Source: Rattus norvegicus (taxonomy: Eukaryota > Chordata > Mammalia > Rodentia > Muridae). From it: a DNA stretch of 64,000 nucleotides. A model generated the notes under the pieces. It was not told where the DNA came from. It saw only the letters and a list, made by a program, of their open reading frames with translations, and did not search any database. The stretch is taken from assembly GCF_036323735.1 (NCBI RefSeq), contig NC_086020.1, positions 87,235,710 through 87,299,709 on the forward strand, given 5' to 3'. Positions within the stretch are counted from its first letter, which is position 1; each line of letters begins with the position of its first letter. A program made the translations under genes and the position numbers. Of this stretch, positions 49,124-60,664 are shown piece after piece.

Positions 49124-49946
49124 TCTTGTTGCACCTATTGGTCAATCTTTCAGGGACCCACAACAGATCTTGCTGGTCCTGAGGAAACACACAAACAGAC
49201 CCTCTTGCCCATGCCAACACGGGATCTGGCCCATGCCATAAGCCAGTGATCACATCTTTCCATTTCACATAACCTTTCAACATGCCCACCGGACATTGTC
49301 GTTGGTCAGCGGCAGAAAGGCCATCATCATTCAAAATTAAAAAATTAAGAGTAAAAAGGGCTAAGGATATATGTTCTTTAGGAGTTCTGCCATGGCCTTT
49401 TCCCCCTTTTTGTTTAATTAGGCGTTCCTTTAATGTATGATGAGCTCGCTCAACAATACCTTGTCCTTGTTGATTGTAAGGCAGGCCATGGCTCAACTGC
49501 ACATCCATCTGTTTACAAAAGGATTTGAAAGATTGGGCAGTGTATGCTGGGCCATTATCAGTTTTTAAGTGTTGAGGCTTTCCTCAAGCAGCCCAGGCTT
49601 CTAGGCAGTGTTCAATATCATTGCGTGCCTTTTCCCCACTAATAGGGGTAGCATGAATGACACCTGAACAAATATCCACAGAAACATGAATGTATTTTAG
49701 AGTTCCAAATCCAGATGTGTGAGTTACATCCATTTGCCAAATCTTTAAAGGAAGTAAGCCCCTGGGATTAACCCCCACACTAGGGGGATGATGGAAAGTG
49801 ACACACTGTTGACATCCTAAAACTATCTGTCGAGCATCTGCTCGAGACAGATGAAACTTCTGCTGTGAGGTTTTAGTAGGCACATGAAATTGTTGATGAA
49901 ACTGTTGGGCTTGATCCAATGATGAGCTTAAGACGATAAACTCCAT
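49011..49946 (-). pseudogene. Retroviral integrase, one in-frame stop
   Basis: Integrase inserts viral DNA into the chromosome. The N-terminal zinc-binding pattern is seen as HQQFH (residues 17-21 of the first open stretch) and C45-QQ-C48. The catalytic triad can be located: Asp in WQMDVTH, Asp in TDNGPAY (near 49540) and Glu in GIVERAH (near 49460). The C-terminal domain carries GPDPVLAWARGSVCV. A TGA at 49584-49586 splits the gene between the first and second catalytic Asp, and the two parts are in the same frame. The end overlaps the env-derived frame. The coding sequence also holds a second polypurine-tract sequence (49400-49420). Confidence 0.9.
49400..49420 (-). promoter_or_regulatory. 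Possible central polypurine tract within integrase
   Basis: The minus strand carries AACAAAAAGGGGGAA with flanking AATTA, an exact 21-nt match to the 3' polypurine tract and its neighbour. In lentiviruses and spumaviruses a copy of the 3' tract inside the integrase region primes a second plus strand. Function here is inferred from sequence and position only. The codons encode an ordinary basic stretch (LIKQKGGKG). Confidence 0.5.
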
Positions 49947-49955
49947 TCAGGTACA

Positions 49956-51191
49956 TCAATCCACAAGATCATTTCCCTCACTGAGAGGACCAGGCAAACC
50001 TGTATGAACTCTAATATGTTGGACAAAAAACTTGTGACCTCTTTTCCAGATCAATTCTTGAAGTTTGCTCAGCAGCTGGCATACCGTGCTGCTAATTTTA
50101 ATAGGGCCAGCCACTTCTAATATCTTAACTGCATTAACAACATATGATGAATCAGAGAGCAAATTTAAGGCAAATGAACAATTTTTAAACACTTCCAGCA
50201 CAATTTTGAGTTCAATTACTTGTGGAGAGCCAGGCTGATATTGACACAAAATTGGCTCTTGATGGTCAACCATATAGGCTCTACAGCCATTTTTGGATCC
50301 ATCTGTAAAAATGTTTGGCATTCCCCCCTGTATAGGAACACTGGAGGTAACCTTAGGAAAGATCACGGGACATTCCTTAAAGAAGGATAGGAAAGGGTGT
50401 TTTGGATAATGATTATCTATCTCTCCATGGAATCCACAGTGTAATATGGCCCAATCATCCACAGTGAAACACAAGATCTTCATCTGCTGACCTGTATAGG
50501 GTACTATGATCGAGGTTGGGGAAACACCAAAAAACTGTATGCACTGTTGGATCCCATTCAGGGCTAATCGTGCAACTGCTGTAGGATAATACTCTACTGA
50601 TCTAGCTGGAGAAGCTCTGGGATAAACCCAAAGCAGAGGGCCATCTTGCCACAACAATCCTGTGGGCTGCATGTAGGTGGCTAGAATGCATAGCACAATG
50701 TCTGCACCCTCCTTCCATCGATGTAAAATTGCGCCTTGTAATCCTTTTTCAACCTTCTTTAAAGCTTCCCTTGCTTCATCAGTCAATTGTCTAGGAGAAT
50801 CCAAGGCCGAAATCCCAACTAAAGTATTATACAATGGTTTTAATTCATAATTTGGTAATTTAAAATAACATCTGACCCAATTAATATCTCCTAGTAATTT
50901 TTGAAAATTTTTGAAAAGAGTATTAAGATTATCTTTCCTCAATTCAATCTTCTGGGGGATAATGGTATAAGGACTTACTTTTGCTCCTAAATAAGTTACA
51001 AGATTGCCATATTGTACCTTTTCGGGGGCAATAAACAAACCCTTACCCTCTAATAATTTAACTTCATTTATCTGTGCATAAACTTCCCCAAGGAAACCTG
51101 TCTGCTGATTAGCAAAACGCCCTTGCCCTAACAAGCTCTCCAATCTAGATACTGCCCTGGGCTGAGGCACACTAGTGCCAGGTTGGTCCAA
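49956..51191 (-). pseudogene. Pol remnant: RT after the palm, connection and RNase H
   Basis: The 411-codon open stretch begins with gag-to-pol junction sequence. RT sequence from just after the catalytic YxDD region starts at about residue 35 (KGLFIAPEKVQ at 50-60, FQKLLGDINW at 96-105). The RNase H domain occupies about 290-411 with all four acidic positions visible: D297 (IFTDGSK), E327, D347 (LLSDSSY) and D411 in GNDLVD. A TGA follows at 49956-49958 and another at 49947-49949, in the same frame as integrase. The RT fingers and palm and the protease were lost by internal deletion, so no polymerase activity is possible. Confidence 0.9.
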
Positions 51192-51975
51192 TCATTAGGA
51201 GTAATGCAAAATCTGTGTAAGTCCTCAACGTGAGCTATGGTAAATGAGGCCATAATGCCATATGTCCTAACTGATTCAGCCAGGGACTTGATCACCTTAA
51301 AGTCTAAAGGCTCATGATACCTTTGTTGATTAGCATCCACATAAACAGGATAGGCCAAATGCAGCTCTGTAAAGACTGCCTTCCACACTTCTGGGCAGAA
51401 TGTACTACCTGAAACTTTACTTCCTCCGTCTACAACATTGCAGGGAGGAGGAGCCGAAGGGAACCGCCCAGGAGGTTCCTCTGCCATTTTAGGCTTTTTC
51501 CCTTACTTCTTCTGTCTCTTCCTTAGAGACTGTTTCCGCATTTGATCTATCAACTCTTGTAACTCTTCTTCTGAATCTGTTTTGTCTGTTTCCTCCTCTG
51601 TATCTGTCTTTTTTGAGTCTGTCTCCTTTGTGCTTCCCTGCTTTTCTGACCTCTCCTCTTGAACCATTGCTAGGGCAGCTTGCCCCTTCTTTATAGCTGC
51701 CTGACAACATTTTTAATCCTCAAGGCAAGTACACACTAAGCACCACACTGGACAGACCCCAGGTCTTAGAATCCCCTGTTCCCAGGCGAAATCAAGGTCT
51801 TTCCCTAATTTTTCCCAACTTGCCCAGTAAGATTACCAGAGACCGCGAACCAGGGTGCAATGGCATCGCATTCACTCAGAAATCTCTCTATGGTGTTCCT
51901 TTTTATTTTTAGTTTCTTTCGCTCAAACAGCTCTTGAAGAGCCAGAAAAATTGGACGAGACTGTGAGGTCCCCAT
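51128..51975 (-). pseudogene. Gag remnant (matrix, linker, N-terminal capsid)
   Basis: The start is at 51975: MGTSQSRPIFLALQELF has a Gly2 myristoylation signal typical of matrix. The frame breaks near 51830 by a frameshift. An acidic, Lys/Glu-rich linker follows (about 51700-51510) with stops near 51716 and 51504. The last part is an open frame 51487-51128 with capsid N-terminal sequence (DFKVIKSLAESVRTYGIMA, DWTNLALVCLSPGQY). It ends where the deletion into pol begins. The 73-codon frame at 51489-51710 is an out-of-frame shadow of the linker. Confidence 0.82.
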
Positions 51976-52197
51976 GACAAAAACTTTCTACACTGCTATG
52001 GCTAAATTCACTGCGCATCTTGCTACTTTCAGTTTGCTGCTGCCGTGAACTTTACTTTTGGTTCTCTGCTACCTCGAACTTTACTTGCTCACTACCCTGA
52101 GACTTTATAGACACTTATTTCCCATGGTCCTTATGGTCCCACCTTACTTGGGAACTTTCCAGCGCTGCCCTGACTGCAAGAAGTTCTGATCTCAGTA

Positions 52198-52215
52198 TCC
52201 CCGTATGAGCCACCA
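52198..52215 (-). promoter_or_regulatory. Primer-binding site, best fit tRNA-Ile
   Basis: Two bases after the 5' LTR end, the minus strand reads TGGTGGCTCATACGGGGA. From my knowledge of the mammalian tRNA-Ile(AAU) 3' end with CCA, 16 of 18 positions pair. It does not fit the tRNA-Phe site of IAP or the tRNA-Lys sites of MMTV-like elements. Confidence 0.65.
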
Positions 52216-52217
52216 CT

Positions 52218-52380
52218 TGTCTCGCCCAACCTCGAACAGCAAGGAAGACATGACCAGAGGAGATCTTCTTCAAGCAGTTTATTCAGGAATCTTGATACAA
52301 TCTTCTGAACCCGGGGAGCCCCCGCACCACATTTAAATAGCTAACACTGGCCAATCCTAGCAAGCCACATGGGTCATGCA
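52218..52380 (-). repeat. Provirus 5' LTR, truncated
   Basis: Matches the 3' LTR from its U5 end up to 'cacatgggtcatgc', then changes abruptly into old L1 sequence at about 52380. The upstream U3 promoter part is missing. Confidence 0.88.
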
Positions 52381-53905
52381 GTTGGGTACAGACCTAAGCA
52401 GAGTTCTCAATACAGGAATCTCAAATCACCAAAGAACATTTAACGACATATACACCATCTTTATTCTTCAGTGAAATGAAAATCAAATTTTTTTCAGAAT
52501 CCATTATAAACATGTCACAATGGCTAACATCAACAAAATAAATGACAAAACAAGGATATGGAGCAAGGGGAACACCTGTCCACTCTTGATGGAAGGACAA
52601 ATTTTACAACCACTGTGGAAATAATTATGCTGGTTCCTCAAAATCCAGCTATTTCACTCTTGAGCATAAAGCAAAATAATGCTACATTCTATTTAAAGGA
52701 CACTGGTTCAATTATATTCATAGCATCATTATTCATAATAGCCATAAACTGGAGACAACCTAGATAATACCTCAAATAAAGAATGTATAATTAAAATGTG
52801 GTATACATTTAAGCAGTGGAGTAATACTCACCTGTTAGAAAAAAAAAAAACAGAAACTTGATATTTGCATGGAATCACACACACATAAAAATCACCCTGA
52901 GAGTGTAACTCAGAACAAGAAAGAAAAGCACTGTTTGCACTCCCTTACTTGAACATATTATCCTTTAGGTGAAAGATAATCATAAAACATTCTGTTAACC
53001 CAGAGAGGATGAGAAAACGAAGTGCTCTTGGTGGGATGGCAAGGATCTCCCTGCGAAGTAAAAATAGAATAGAATTTTTGTGTAGACAGAAGGTGCGTGG
53101 GGGGTGCTTTGTGGGATGGGACCAGGATAGATGAGGTAGGGGAGAGAGGCAGAAAGGGAGAGTATGAGCAGTGAATATTGGAATAGCTGGGGGTTTGGGG
53201 GCAAGCAGAATACTAATGCAGTGGAAACTTACTGAATGGTATCATGATGACACTAGTAAAGTCTCCTAGAAATACAATATCCAGAGCAAGAAAAGATCAT
53301 ATTGAATAAGTCAATGAAGTGAATCCTAATGATATTCTGCTAAACTATATGTTAACTATCTCAATACTCATCAGAAAGACTTCTTCCAACAGCTCCTGGG
53401 AACAGATGCAGATATCTAGTCCCAGGCATTAAGTGGGAATGTAAAGAACCCTGAGAAATTGGAGGATGAAGGATTATTAGACTCAGATATTCAAGGACAT
53501 AGTGAGAACAAGGCCCACTGAATCAATGAAACAGGGCTCATAGGAGCTCAGAGAGGGAAGCAACAATCATGGATCCTACATGGGTCTGTACTACGCCCTT
53601 TGCATACAGGCTGTGGGTTGTGTGGAAATCATAAAAGTAAAGGTAGGATTGTCTCTGACTCTTTTTCCTGCTCTAGGACCCTTTCTTCCCTAACGGGTTA
53701 GTTTGTCTAGGGTTCATATAATGGTTTATGCATAATTTTATTACATCTTGTTATGGATTGCTCAGTTGACATCACTAAGAGGCTTGCTTTTACTGAAGTG
53801 AAATCTAGTATCAATTGCCATGGGGGAGAAAGGATGTGGGGGTGAAAGAAGAGGAGGAAGGGGAGCCTAAAATATTGTATAATAATAAAAATATTTTATA
53901 GACAG
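52381..53905 (+). mobile_element. Old L1 3' end, sense
   Basis: It begins in ORF2 C-terminal sequence ('cagagttctcaatacaggaa', 'aatgaaaatcaaatttttt', 'acaaccactgtggaaataat', 'tagccataaactggagacaa') and continues through a G-rich 3'UTR (53020-53200) to an A/T-rich end near 53880-53905. It is diverged and has no long frame. Confidence 0.75.
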
Positions 53906-54312
53906 GCTTCACAACTCACACAAAATTAACTCAAAGTTACTCCTAAACTGCTGTCTTTTTGAAGCAGTACTGATATTTCTTCCAAACAGAGAGTTCCGTG
54001 CTCTAGAGTTCACCTGCAAATGGATCAGAAAGGTCTACTATGGCAATGTAGAACCATCGGGTCTCAGGTAAATGGAAATTCACTAAATTCCACAGTCAAA
54101 ATTACATGGAAGAATAATGTGTGTTTCATGCCACATGATCTAAAAAACAAGATGTAGAATCAGCTTTATCCATCCATTCAACCCAATGCACACCTGAGAA
54201 ACCTCTGCAGCTCACAAACTTCCCTTTCCCCTGGAATTAAATATCCCTGAATCATGGAAAACTATAAGAATTTTTGTTTTCACTTTTATTCCTTTATTTG
54301 GTTTTTGAAAAA
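53906..54312. other. Unrecognised sequence
   Basis: Nothing coding or repetitive recognised. Confidence 0.4.
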
Positions 54313-54387
54313 AAGATGGTCTTGAATACAGAGATCCACCTGCCACTTCCTCCAGAGTTCTTGGCTTAAAGGCATGGGTCCCTACCA
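54313..54387 (-). mobile_element. B1 SINE fragment
   Basis: 'ggtcttgaatacagagatcc' and 'tggcttaaaggcatgggtcc' match the antisense middle of B1 (7SL-derived). Confidence 0.75.
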
Positions 54388-54434
54388 AACATTTAACTGT
54401 TGTTTTTATTTATGAATATGTATCTCTGTGTTTG

Positions 54435-54479
<45 letters not shown>
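54435..54479. repeat. (TG)n microsatellite
   Basis: TG tract with one TTTG interruption, next to a B2 SINE. Confidence 0.95.
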
Positions 54480-54545
54480 CACACATGCATTCATGCATAT
54501 GCCAGTGCTCACATGAGTGTGTAAGTATACCAAGTAATGTAAGTA

Positions 54546-54670
54546 ATGAGATCCCCTGGAGGTGGAGTTACAAGCAGTTGTGATCCATATGTTATGGGTC
54601 CTGGGAACTGAACTGTGTTCCTCTGGAAGAGCATCAAGCGCTCTTAATGATTATTCGATTTCTCTAGCCC
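54546..54670 (-). mobile_element. B2-family SINE, antisense
   Basis: 'gagatcccctggaggtggag', 'tcctgggaactgaactgtgt', 'ctctggaagagcatcaagcg' and 'tctctagccc' are in the order of antisense B2. It is tRNA-derived at the right end. Confidence 0.85.
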
Positions 54671-57600
54671 TAAGATTTTAACCAAGTATTTCTGAAAGAT
54701 GATCCTTGTGATGACTTTCTTACTAGGTCTAAACACTTTGTAAAATTCAAATGGCAAATTAGGAAGTAGAATGCAACATTCAGAACTTCTAAAAACAGAC
54801 CTTCATTTCTACATTCTATCTTCCCACCAACTACAAAAAACAATGCCTGTGTGTGCACAGGATAGTGAGGGTAAAAGCACCATATCATCCCATAGCTGGT
54901 CTGGAGAGCTTCCTTCTCCCCAGGGAATGCACAATCAAGAAAGTTTGGAAGGGAAGAGCCACTACCCAGGTGGGCACATGGACCAACAAGTACACAGTCT
55001 GGTTAAGAGTCTATCCCCAACTCAGAAGCTCTAATAGCTCAGTTATCCTGCTCCCCTAATCTGGAGAAAGTGTTCCCCATGGTCACCATTGTATGAATGG
55101 AATTTTCCTGCCCAATTTTCTACAGCATCACCAGAGAAGAATATACTGAAAAGAACACAGAACCTATATTCCACTGATATTTCTGATTGGTAGGGCTGTT
55201 ATAATAACTTATTATCTAGAATTCTCAATATCTATTAAGCTAGGCCAAAGGACAGTTGCATCTCCCTGATTGATTGCACAAAACTCAAATAACTCAGACA
55301 ATACAGATCTTCCTAGTTCTATCCTTTCTGGAAAATTTGTACCTTAGTAGAAATTATTCTCATCTCCTAGAGCATTTCCAATTACTTTTTCAAGTCATAG
55401 GAACCCTTGTTTTGACTACACCTGTTTTGAATTAGGTCCCTGAACTGTGTTCTTAACACAGTTCACTCTTCATTTTTAATTCCACAATGAAAGCCTAAGC
55501 GGTCAGAAGATACTCATTCACTGGTCCCTTTTTGCTTTTCACTGACCAATCAAGACTCAGCAAAAAAGGCGTCAAAGAACTGTCTTCCTAGCACTAGGCA
55601 GCAGATGCAGAATTTGGAGTTCAAAGCAATTTGCAATCACATAGCAACAAGCCTGGAGTATGAGAAACATTAACATTTACAGAAATAAATAAAAATAAAA
55701 TAACATTTTTAATGACCAAGATAAATTGAAGTAGAAACTGTATGATTTGAGCAGTGATGCATTTAAAGAAAAGAAATTTTCAAAGCAATAGCAGTGAGTC
55801 ATGTTTTTAAAAGGTAAATATAATAAAAACATTAAAAATGCTTCACTATATGGACTTGGAAAAAGACTAGGTGCTTCCTTAGTAGACAGAATGTCATTAA
55901 TAGATTCCCATTGACCTTGCCTCTATGCACAATGTTAGGTTTGTAACCTGACACACACAGGTACAGTCAGTGAGTAGCCACTTCCACTGTACACTGCACA
56001 CAATAATTGTTCCACATATTCCTCTCTGAAAGCAGAGGCCACACTCCACACGCAAATCCTTTTCCTGTTACTGCAGTTTTCAGTCAACTGTCTGACTCAA
56101 ATTGGTGATTTTAAAACATGATGACTGTACTATATTATTTATGTATTTAGTAATTATAATTTTAATCATGTAGAAAGCAAGGCAATTATCCTGTGCAGTT
56201 ACATACTTGTATCAAGGCCACCTCACACAACATTAAGAGAGATACCCTCAGAAATATTGTATAGAAGGTTGGAGGTATACCTGTTCTAGAATTACTATGC
56301 AATTCCAGGGAAAAAGAACTCCAAGAACTTAAGACATTAATCAAGAAAATATTCTTGAAGAATATCACGCATCCAGTTCTGGCTATTGCTAAGAGGAAAA
56401 TTAGCCTACATCAGATTTTGCATCCCATTTAAGCAGAGGGAGGCCCCAGGTTAAACACTCAACCCTAGGGAAAGGAGACTGAAAGTCTAACTGCTTAGGC
56501 AGATGGAAGATGGATACAGCAAAGATAATTCCCGAAGATTTATTACTTATACAAGCATCCTGCAAGAGCAGATTAGTTTTCAATGACAGTGTCCTGTAGC
56601 AGGGGATGAGAAAGTTTGGGAAAATAGAAGGAAGGAAATACAAAAGCTGGGGTGGTGAAGTCTTACACTACCTATGTCTAAGTCAGACAAGATTCATATG
56701 TCTAGCATCTTCTATATTACTTCCTGGGGGGATGTGGATGGAAATGGGAGCCTTTTATGAAGACAGCACAAGCCAAAATACAATAATATAAAGACAGGAG
56801 GAGGTTAAACAAACAGCGCTGCCTAAGGGGAACATTGCTCACCAAGCACACAGTGGCATTGGAACTGATAACCTGAACCCCATGTGGTAGGAAGAGTTGG
56901 GTTCTCAGGAACAGAATAAAATATTCTCCAAATGCCCTGACACCAGATCATGACCAACTCTATCAAGCATAATCTTGGTTTTGAAGAAGGAGCTTCATTT
57001 ATTTTCTACCACAGAGTCATCAAGAATGCTCTCAAATTCTATGCTAGATCTAGGCTATTACTTGATCTTCGAAGCAAATTCCTGGGTTGAGAAACCTAGC
57101 TATGCTAGGTTCCTTCTATATAAAAGAACTTCAGGGAAAGGCCTTCCTTGATCAGGACAGCTCTCAACCCAAAAATATTTTTCATTTTTTCTTCTTGTCA
57201 CCTGAGGTCTTACTACCCATATGACAGAACTATGGTTTTCTCAAGGAAAAAAAAACTGGACCTTTATGGCACACTAGGCCTTGATTTTGGTTGTGATCCC
57301 ATAATATTTCTTTGAGCAACTTCTTAGACACCTGCCTTTTAATATCGGATTTGGTAGAGTTGTCTCCTTTCTTATGGTATGGTTCCAAATGTCTAGACAA
57401 TTCTAGTGAACAAATGTGTACCCTAGCATATAATATTTAACAGGTCTGGTTAACATACTATGAATTTTGCAGATGTTGTAAAGGTAGCCCCCCATTAGCT
57501 AAATTTTTCTTTGTGTGACTAAATATCTCCTAAGCACTGGCAAGGACTATTCTTCTCTTCTTAATCACAGCTTAATCATGGAGTGCAATCAAACTGAGAG

Positions 57601-59494
57601 ATTCTATGTACTAGCTCTAGCAAATGAACTCCAAATGGATCTTATTCCTACAACACTCAATACAACATGAAAGAAATCTAGTGGAGGTACAAATACTAGG
57701 ACTTTCTAAGTTTGCCTACTGCTGTCCACTGATGACCAAAACGCATGGTGAAGCTGGCCACAATGATCCTTTTTCCACACATAGCCCCTGTTTTAAATGC
57801 TCTGTACATGTATAGCCCAGAGTCAAGTTATTCAGAGGCCACCACTTCGGGCCTAGAAGTTGTAAATACCACAACAGACCTCACAGGAAGATACTTCTGT
57901 CCATCACCTCCTACTCAGCCCCAAGAGGGGCTCAGGATCAACTTACTTTTCCCAAGATCATGGCCTCTCATTCACCATTTCACCAAATCCAGGCTTCCAA
58001 GCTTGTCCATGAATGAACCAGACACAGAAGTTGATCAGCTACTCAGCTTCTGAATCAGGCCTGAAGCAAGGCTCCCAGAAGAGCCCACCTCACCTTCTGC
58101 CTGGTGGTTGACCTGAGGTCATGACCTGCTGGAAGCACTGAGTGACAAGAGTGTCTTCCCTTAGGGTTGAGAGATATTCAAAGTATACTGTACACTCTTT
58201 CCAGGGGCCGGTTTTTGCCCCGGGCATAGACCTTTCACAGATCTGCAGAGGACTGGGAACTGCATGCTACACTGTTTGCAATGAAGTGATTCTGCTATCC
58301 CACAGGTGGAAGAGAGCCCACAATTAAAGAGAGAATTCAGGAAAAAAAATTTGTTCTGACCTTCATGTTGAGGTCAGATGAACTTCAACTACAATATCCT
58401 GGTAGGCAAGGGTACAAACAATCCTGACAGAAAGCATGGATAAGACCACAAACACAGTGATAGAACTTTTTCCCAGGAGAAGCATTGATCGTGGCTTCAT
58501 TCCTATAGAAGTTTTCTTCCAGCAATTCACCTCAGTCTCTGGAAAAATGAATCATAATGGAAAGTATAATCTCTTTTGTAACTTGAATACTCAGAGAGGT
58601 TGTCTTTTTTTAACACTTTTGTTAGGCAAATATATAAAGGATAAAGGATAGAAATAAATGTCTCTGGCATGTTTATCTTGTACGAGAAGATCTTACTTGA
58701 AAAGGAAGTGTTAATCCCACTAAGAAGGATGAGTCTATTACCACAATTTTGACTCAAATTTGAAGACAGCATGATTTTACTGAAGTACTGTCAAAAAGTA
58801 TCCAGTGACTGCCTTATGACTTCTCTTTTTTAAGAGAACAGCCCCAAATTCATTTCTTAGGCACACTGTAAGGAGAAAACTTTCAAATAGTTGCAAAGCA
58901 GGTTAACAAAAGTGAGATAAAAGGAGCAACAAGGAATTACAGAAAAATCTGAAACAACAAATACCACTTTGTATTATCTATGGAATTGGGGAGGGCATTA
59001 GTGAGGGTCAGGATGTCCTCAAAACGAGTGAAAATCAAGAATTGGGGCAAGTCTGGCTCCAGGAAATTGATATAAAAACATTAACTCAGCTCTTATAGTA
59101 AATGAAAAATTATTTTTTAAAATAAAGAATAATTACTCTTGTATTTAAAATGGAGTCAGGCAGGTAGATTCCTAAGAAGTAAATGACACTGTGAAAGTAG
59201 TGTGTTTAGATAGATGTATCAGTGCCACAATTCTCACCAGTACAAAAGACAGAGTACATATACAGAAAACATGTAGGAAAAGTCACCTATTAGCATTTTA
59301 GACATTGTTTGTTGGTGATTCACAATGCTAAGCTATCCTCAGAATAAGAAATACTTTGCCTCTGAGCAGGCTGACTCAGGGGAAGCCCAGAGTTGCTTCT
59401 GTGCAGGACCAAAATGAATACATTTTAAGTAGTCCTGGCTGCTGTTTCTCTCAGAAACCTTTCATCACCATAGTGAATTTTATTCTTTTTCATA
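54671..59494. other. Long gene-free, mostly unique stretch
   Basis: Nearly 5 kb without a recognised repeat. The longest frame is 102 codons (57745-58053), without a start context, domain or splice pattern that I can support. A small GC-rich hairpin (GGGGC, 8-base loop, GCCCC) lies at 58204-58221 in otherwise AT-rich DNA. Confidence 0.4.
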
Positions 59495-59600
59495 TTTTAC
59501 CCTGTATTTTTATTTAAGTTATATGGATGTTTGTCTGCATATCTCTGTGCACAGTACCCACAGAGGCCAGAAGATGCCAGAAAATCCCAGCAACTGGATT
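59495..59600 (-). mobile_element. B2/B3-type SINE fragment, antisense
   Basis: 'acccacagaggccagaagat' followed by 'atcccagcaactggattttt' matches the antisense 3' half of B2/B3-family SINEs, diverged. Confidence 0.6.
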
Positions 59601-60277
59601 TTTAGTTACCATACATGTTCTGGAAAGGGAACTCACCCACTGCTTTAACTTCTGACACATCTATCTATACTCTTTTTAAATTTAAGTTTAGTTTTACACA
59701 TTTTTTATTAAAATATAGTAAATCACATTCCCTTTCCTTTTTCTCCTTTGATGCCTCCTCAAATTCTTCACTTCATACTTCTATTTTATATATGATTGAG
59801 TATGTTCAATTATATGACTAAAACTTGCTCAATCTGGGTTCTGTTGGTTATTTGGCTATGGACTCAAGTTTTGTCAGTTCGAATTGGAGAGCCATTTAAT
59901 CTTTCCCTAAAGCTAATTCTACCAACTGGATAAAAATTCCATTCATTAAGTCACTCCTTACCCCGTAGTGGCTAAAACTGTTTCCTAATGGAAACCATTT
60001 CAAACTAGAAAATCTGGGTGGAATATATCTCCTCAAGAACACTGGGGATTCTTTGGGAGCACCTAGTTTCTTTCCACAGTACATATAGCATTTCAAACTG
60101 TCTGAAATTCCAGTTCCAGGTATTCTGACAAAATCTTCTGACCGCCCTTAGCACACATAAATGCATCAGGCATAAATGAAGTAAAAAGCACATAATCATT
60201 CAAAAAAAAAACTTTACACATAAGTTAATGACATGAATTCTTGAAAAGAAAGAAACAGCTTGTACAAAAAAGCTGAT
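59601..60277. other. Unrecognised sequence
   Basis: AT-rich. 59675-59780 is pyrimidine-rich and may be a very old L1 3' fragment. No gene seen. Confidence 0.35.
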
Positions 60278-60345
60278 TCTTTCAAGCTGGGTGTGATAGT
60301 GCTTCTTTTAAGGCCAGGACTCCAGACACTCATGCAGGAAGACCA
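60278..60345 (+). mobile_element. Diverged B1-like SINE fragment
   Basis: 'aagctgggtgtgatagtgct' and 'caggactccagacactcatg' resemble the start of B1/proto-B1. Heavily diverged, so the family is uncertain. A CA-rich tract follows at 60356-60385. Confidence 0.4.
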
Positions 60346-60474
60346 CTCCCCTACACCCCACACACACACAGATGCACACACAATAAAATGCCCTGAATAA
60401 CACAGAGCATTTATGGTCATTTCAGGTATCTTCCCCTGGTACAGATAAAATCATCTTCAACAATGAGTATTGCC

Positions 60475-60555
60475 AACCATGGTCACACATGCCATTAATT
60501 CCAGGGCTTGGGAAGCAAATGCAGTCTGATATCCAAGAATTAAAGGCCACTTTGT
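60475..60555 (+). mobile_element. Diverged B1-like SINE fragment
   Basis: 'ccatggtcacacatgccatt', 'aattccagggcttgggaagc' follow the B1 order (GTGGTGGCACACGCC..., AATCCCAGCACT...). Confidence 0.5.
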
Positions 60556-60664
60556 TCTCCTTAGTTGAGTTCATAATAATATTGAACTCAAACCAATCAC
60601 ACTTAAAAGGTGAATATAATTTTGGAAAGATCTTGTTAGTGAATCTTGAAGCTCTGTAGTGGAC

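Larger units (their letters stand above)
48125..52380 (-). mobile_element. Defective ERVK (betaretrovirus-like) provirus
   Basis: On the minus strand the order is truncated 5' LTR (52380-52218), primer-binding site (52215-52198), gag remnant (51975 to about 51128), partial RT and RNase H (51191-49956), integrase (about 49946-49011), short env-derived frame (49123-48638), polypurine tract (48450-48435) and 3' LTR (48434-48125). Most of gag CA/NC, the protease and the RT palm are missing, as is most of env. Pol has in-frame stops. It cannot replicate. The right end joins an old L1, so no target duplication can be seen. Confidence 0.92.

Noticed and set aside
51489..51710. 73-codon basic open frame in the provirus
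   Set aside because: It is out of frame with gag. The matching frame encodes the acidic gag linker, with two stops.
57745..58053. 102-codon frame in unique DNA
   Set aside because: No recognisable domain, no supporting splice pattern and no sign of a processed-gene poly(A) tail.
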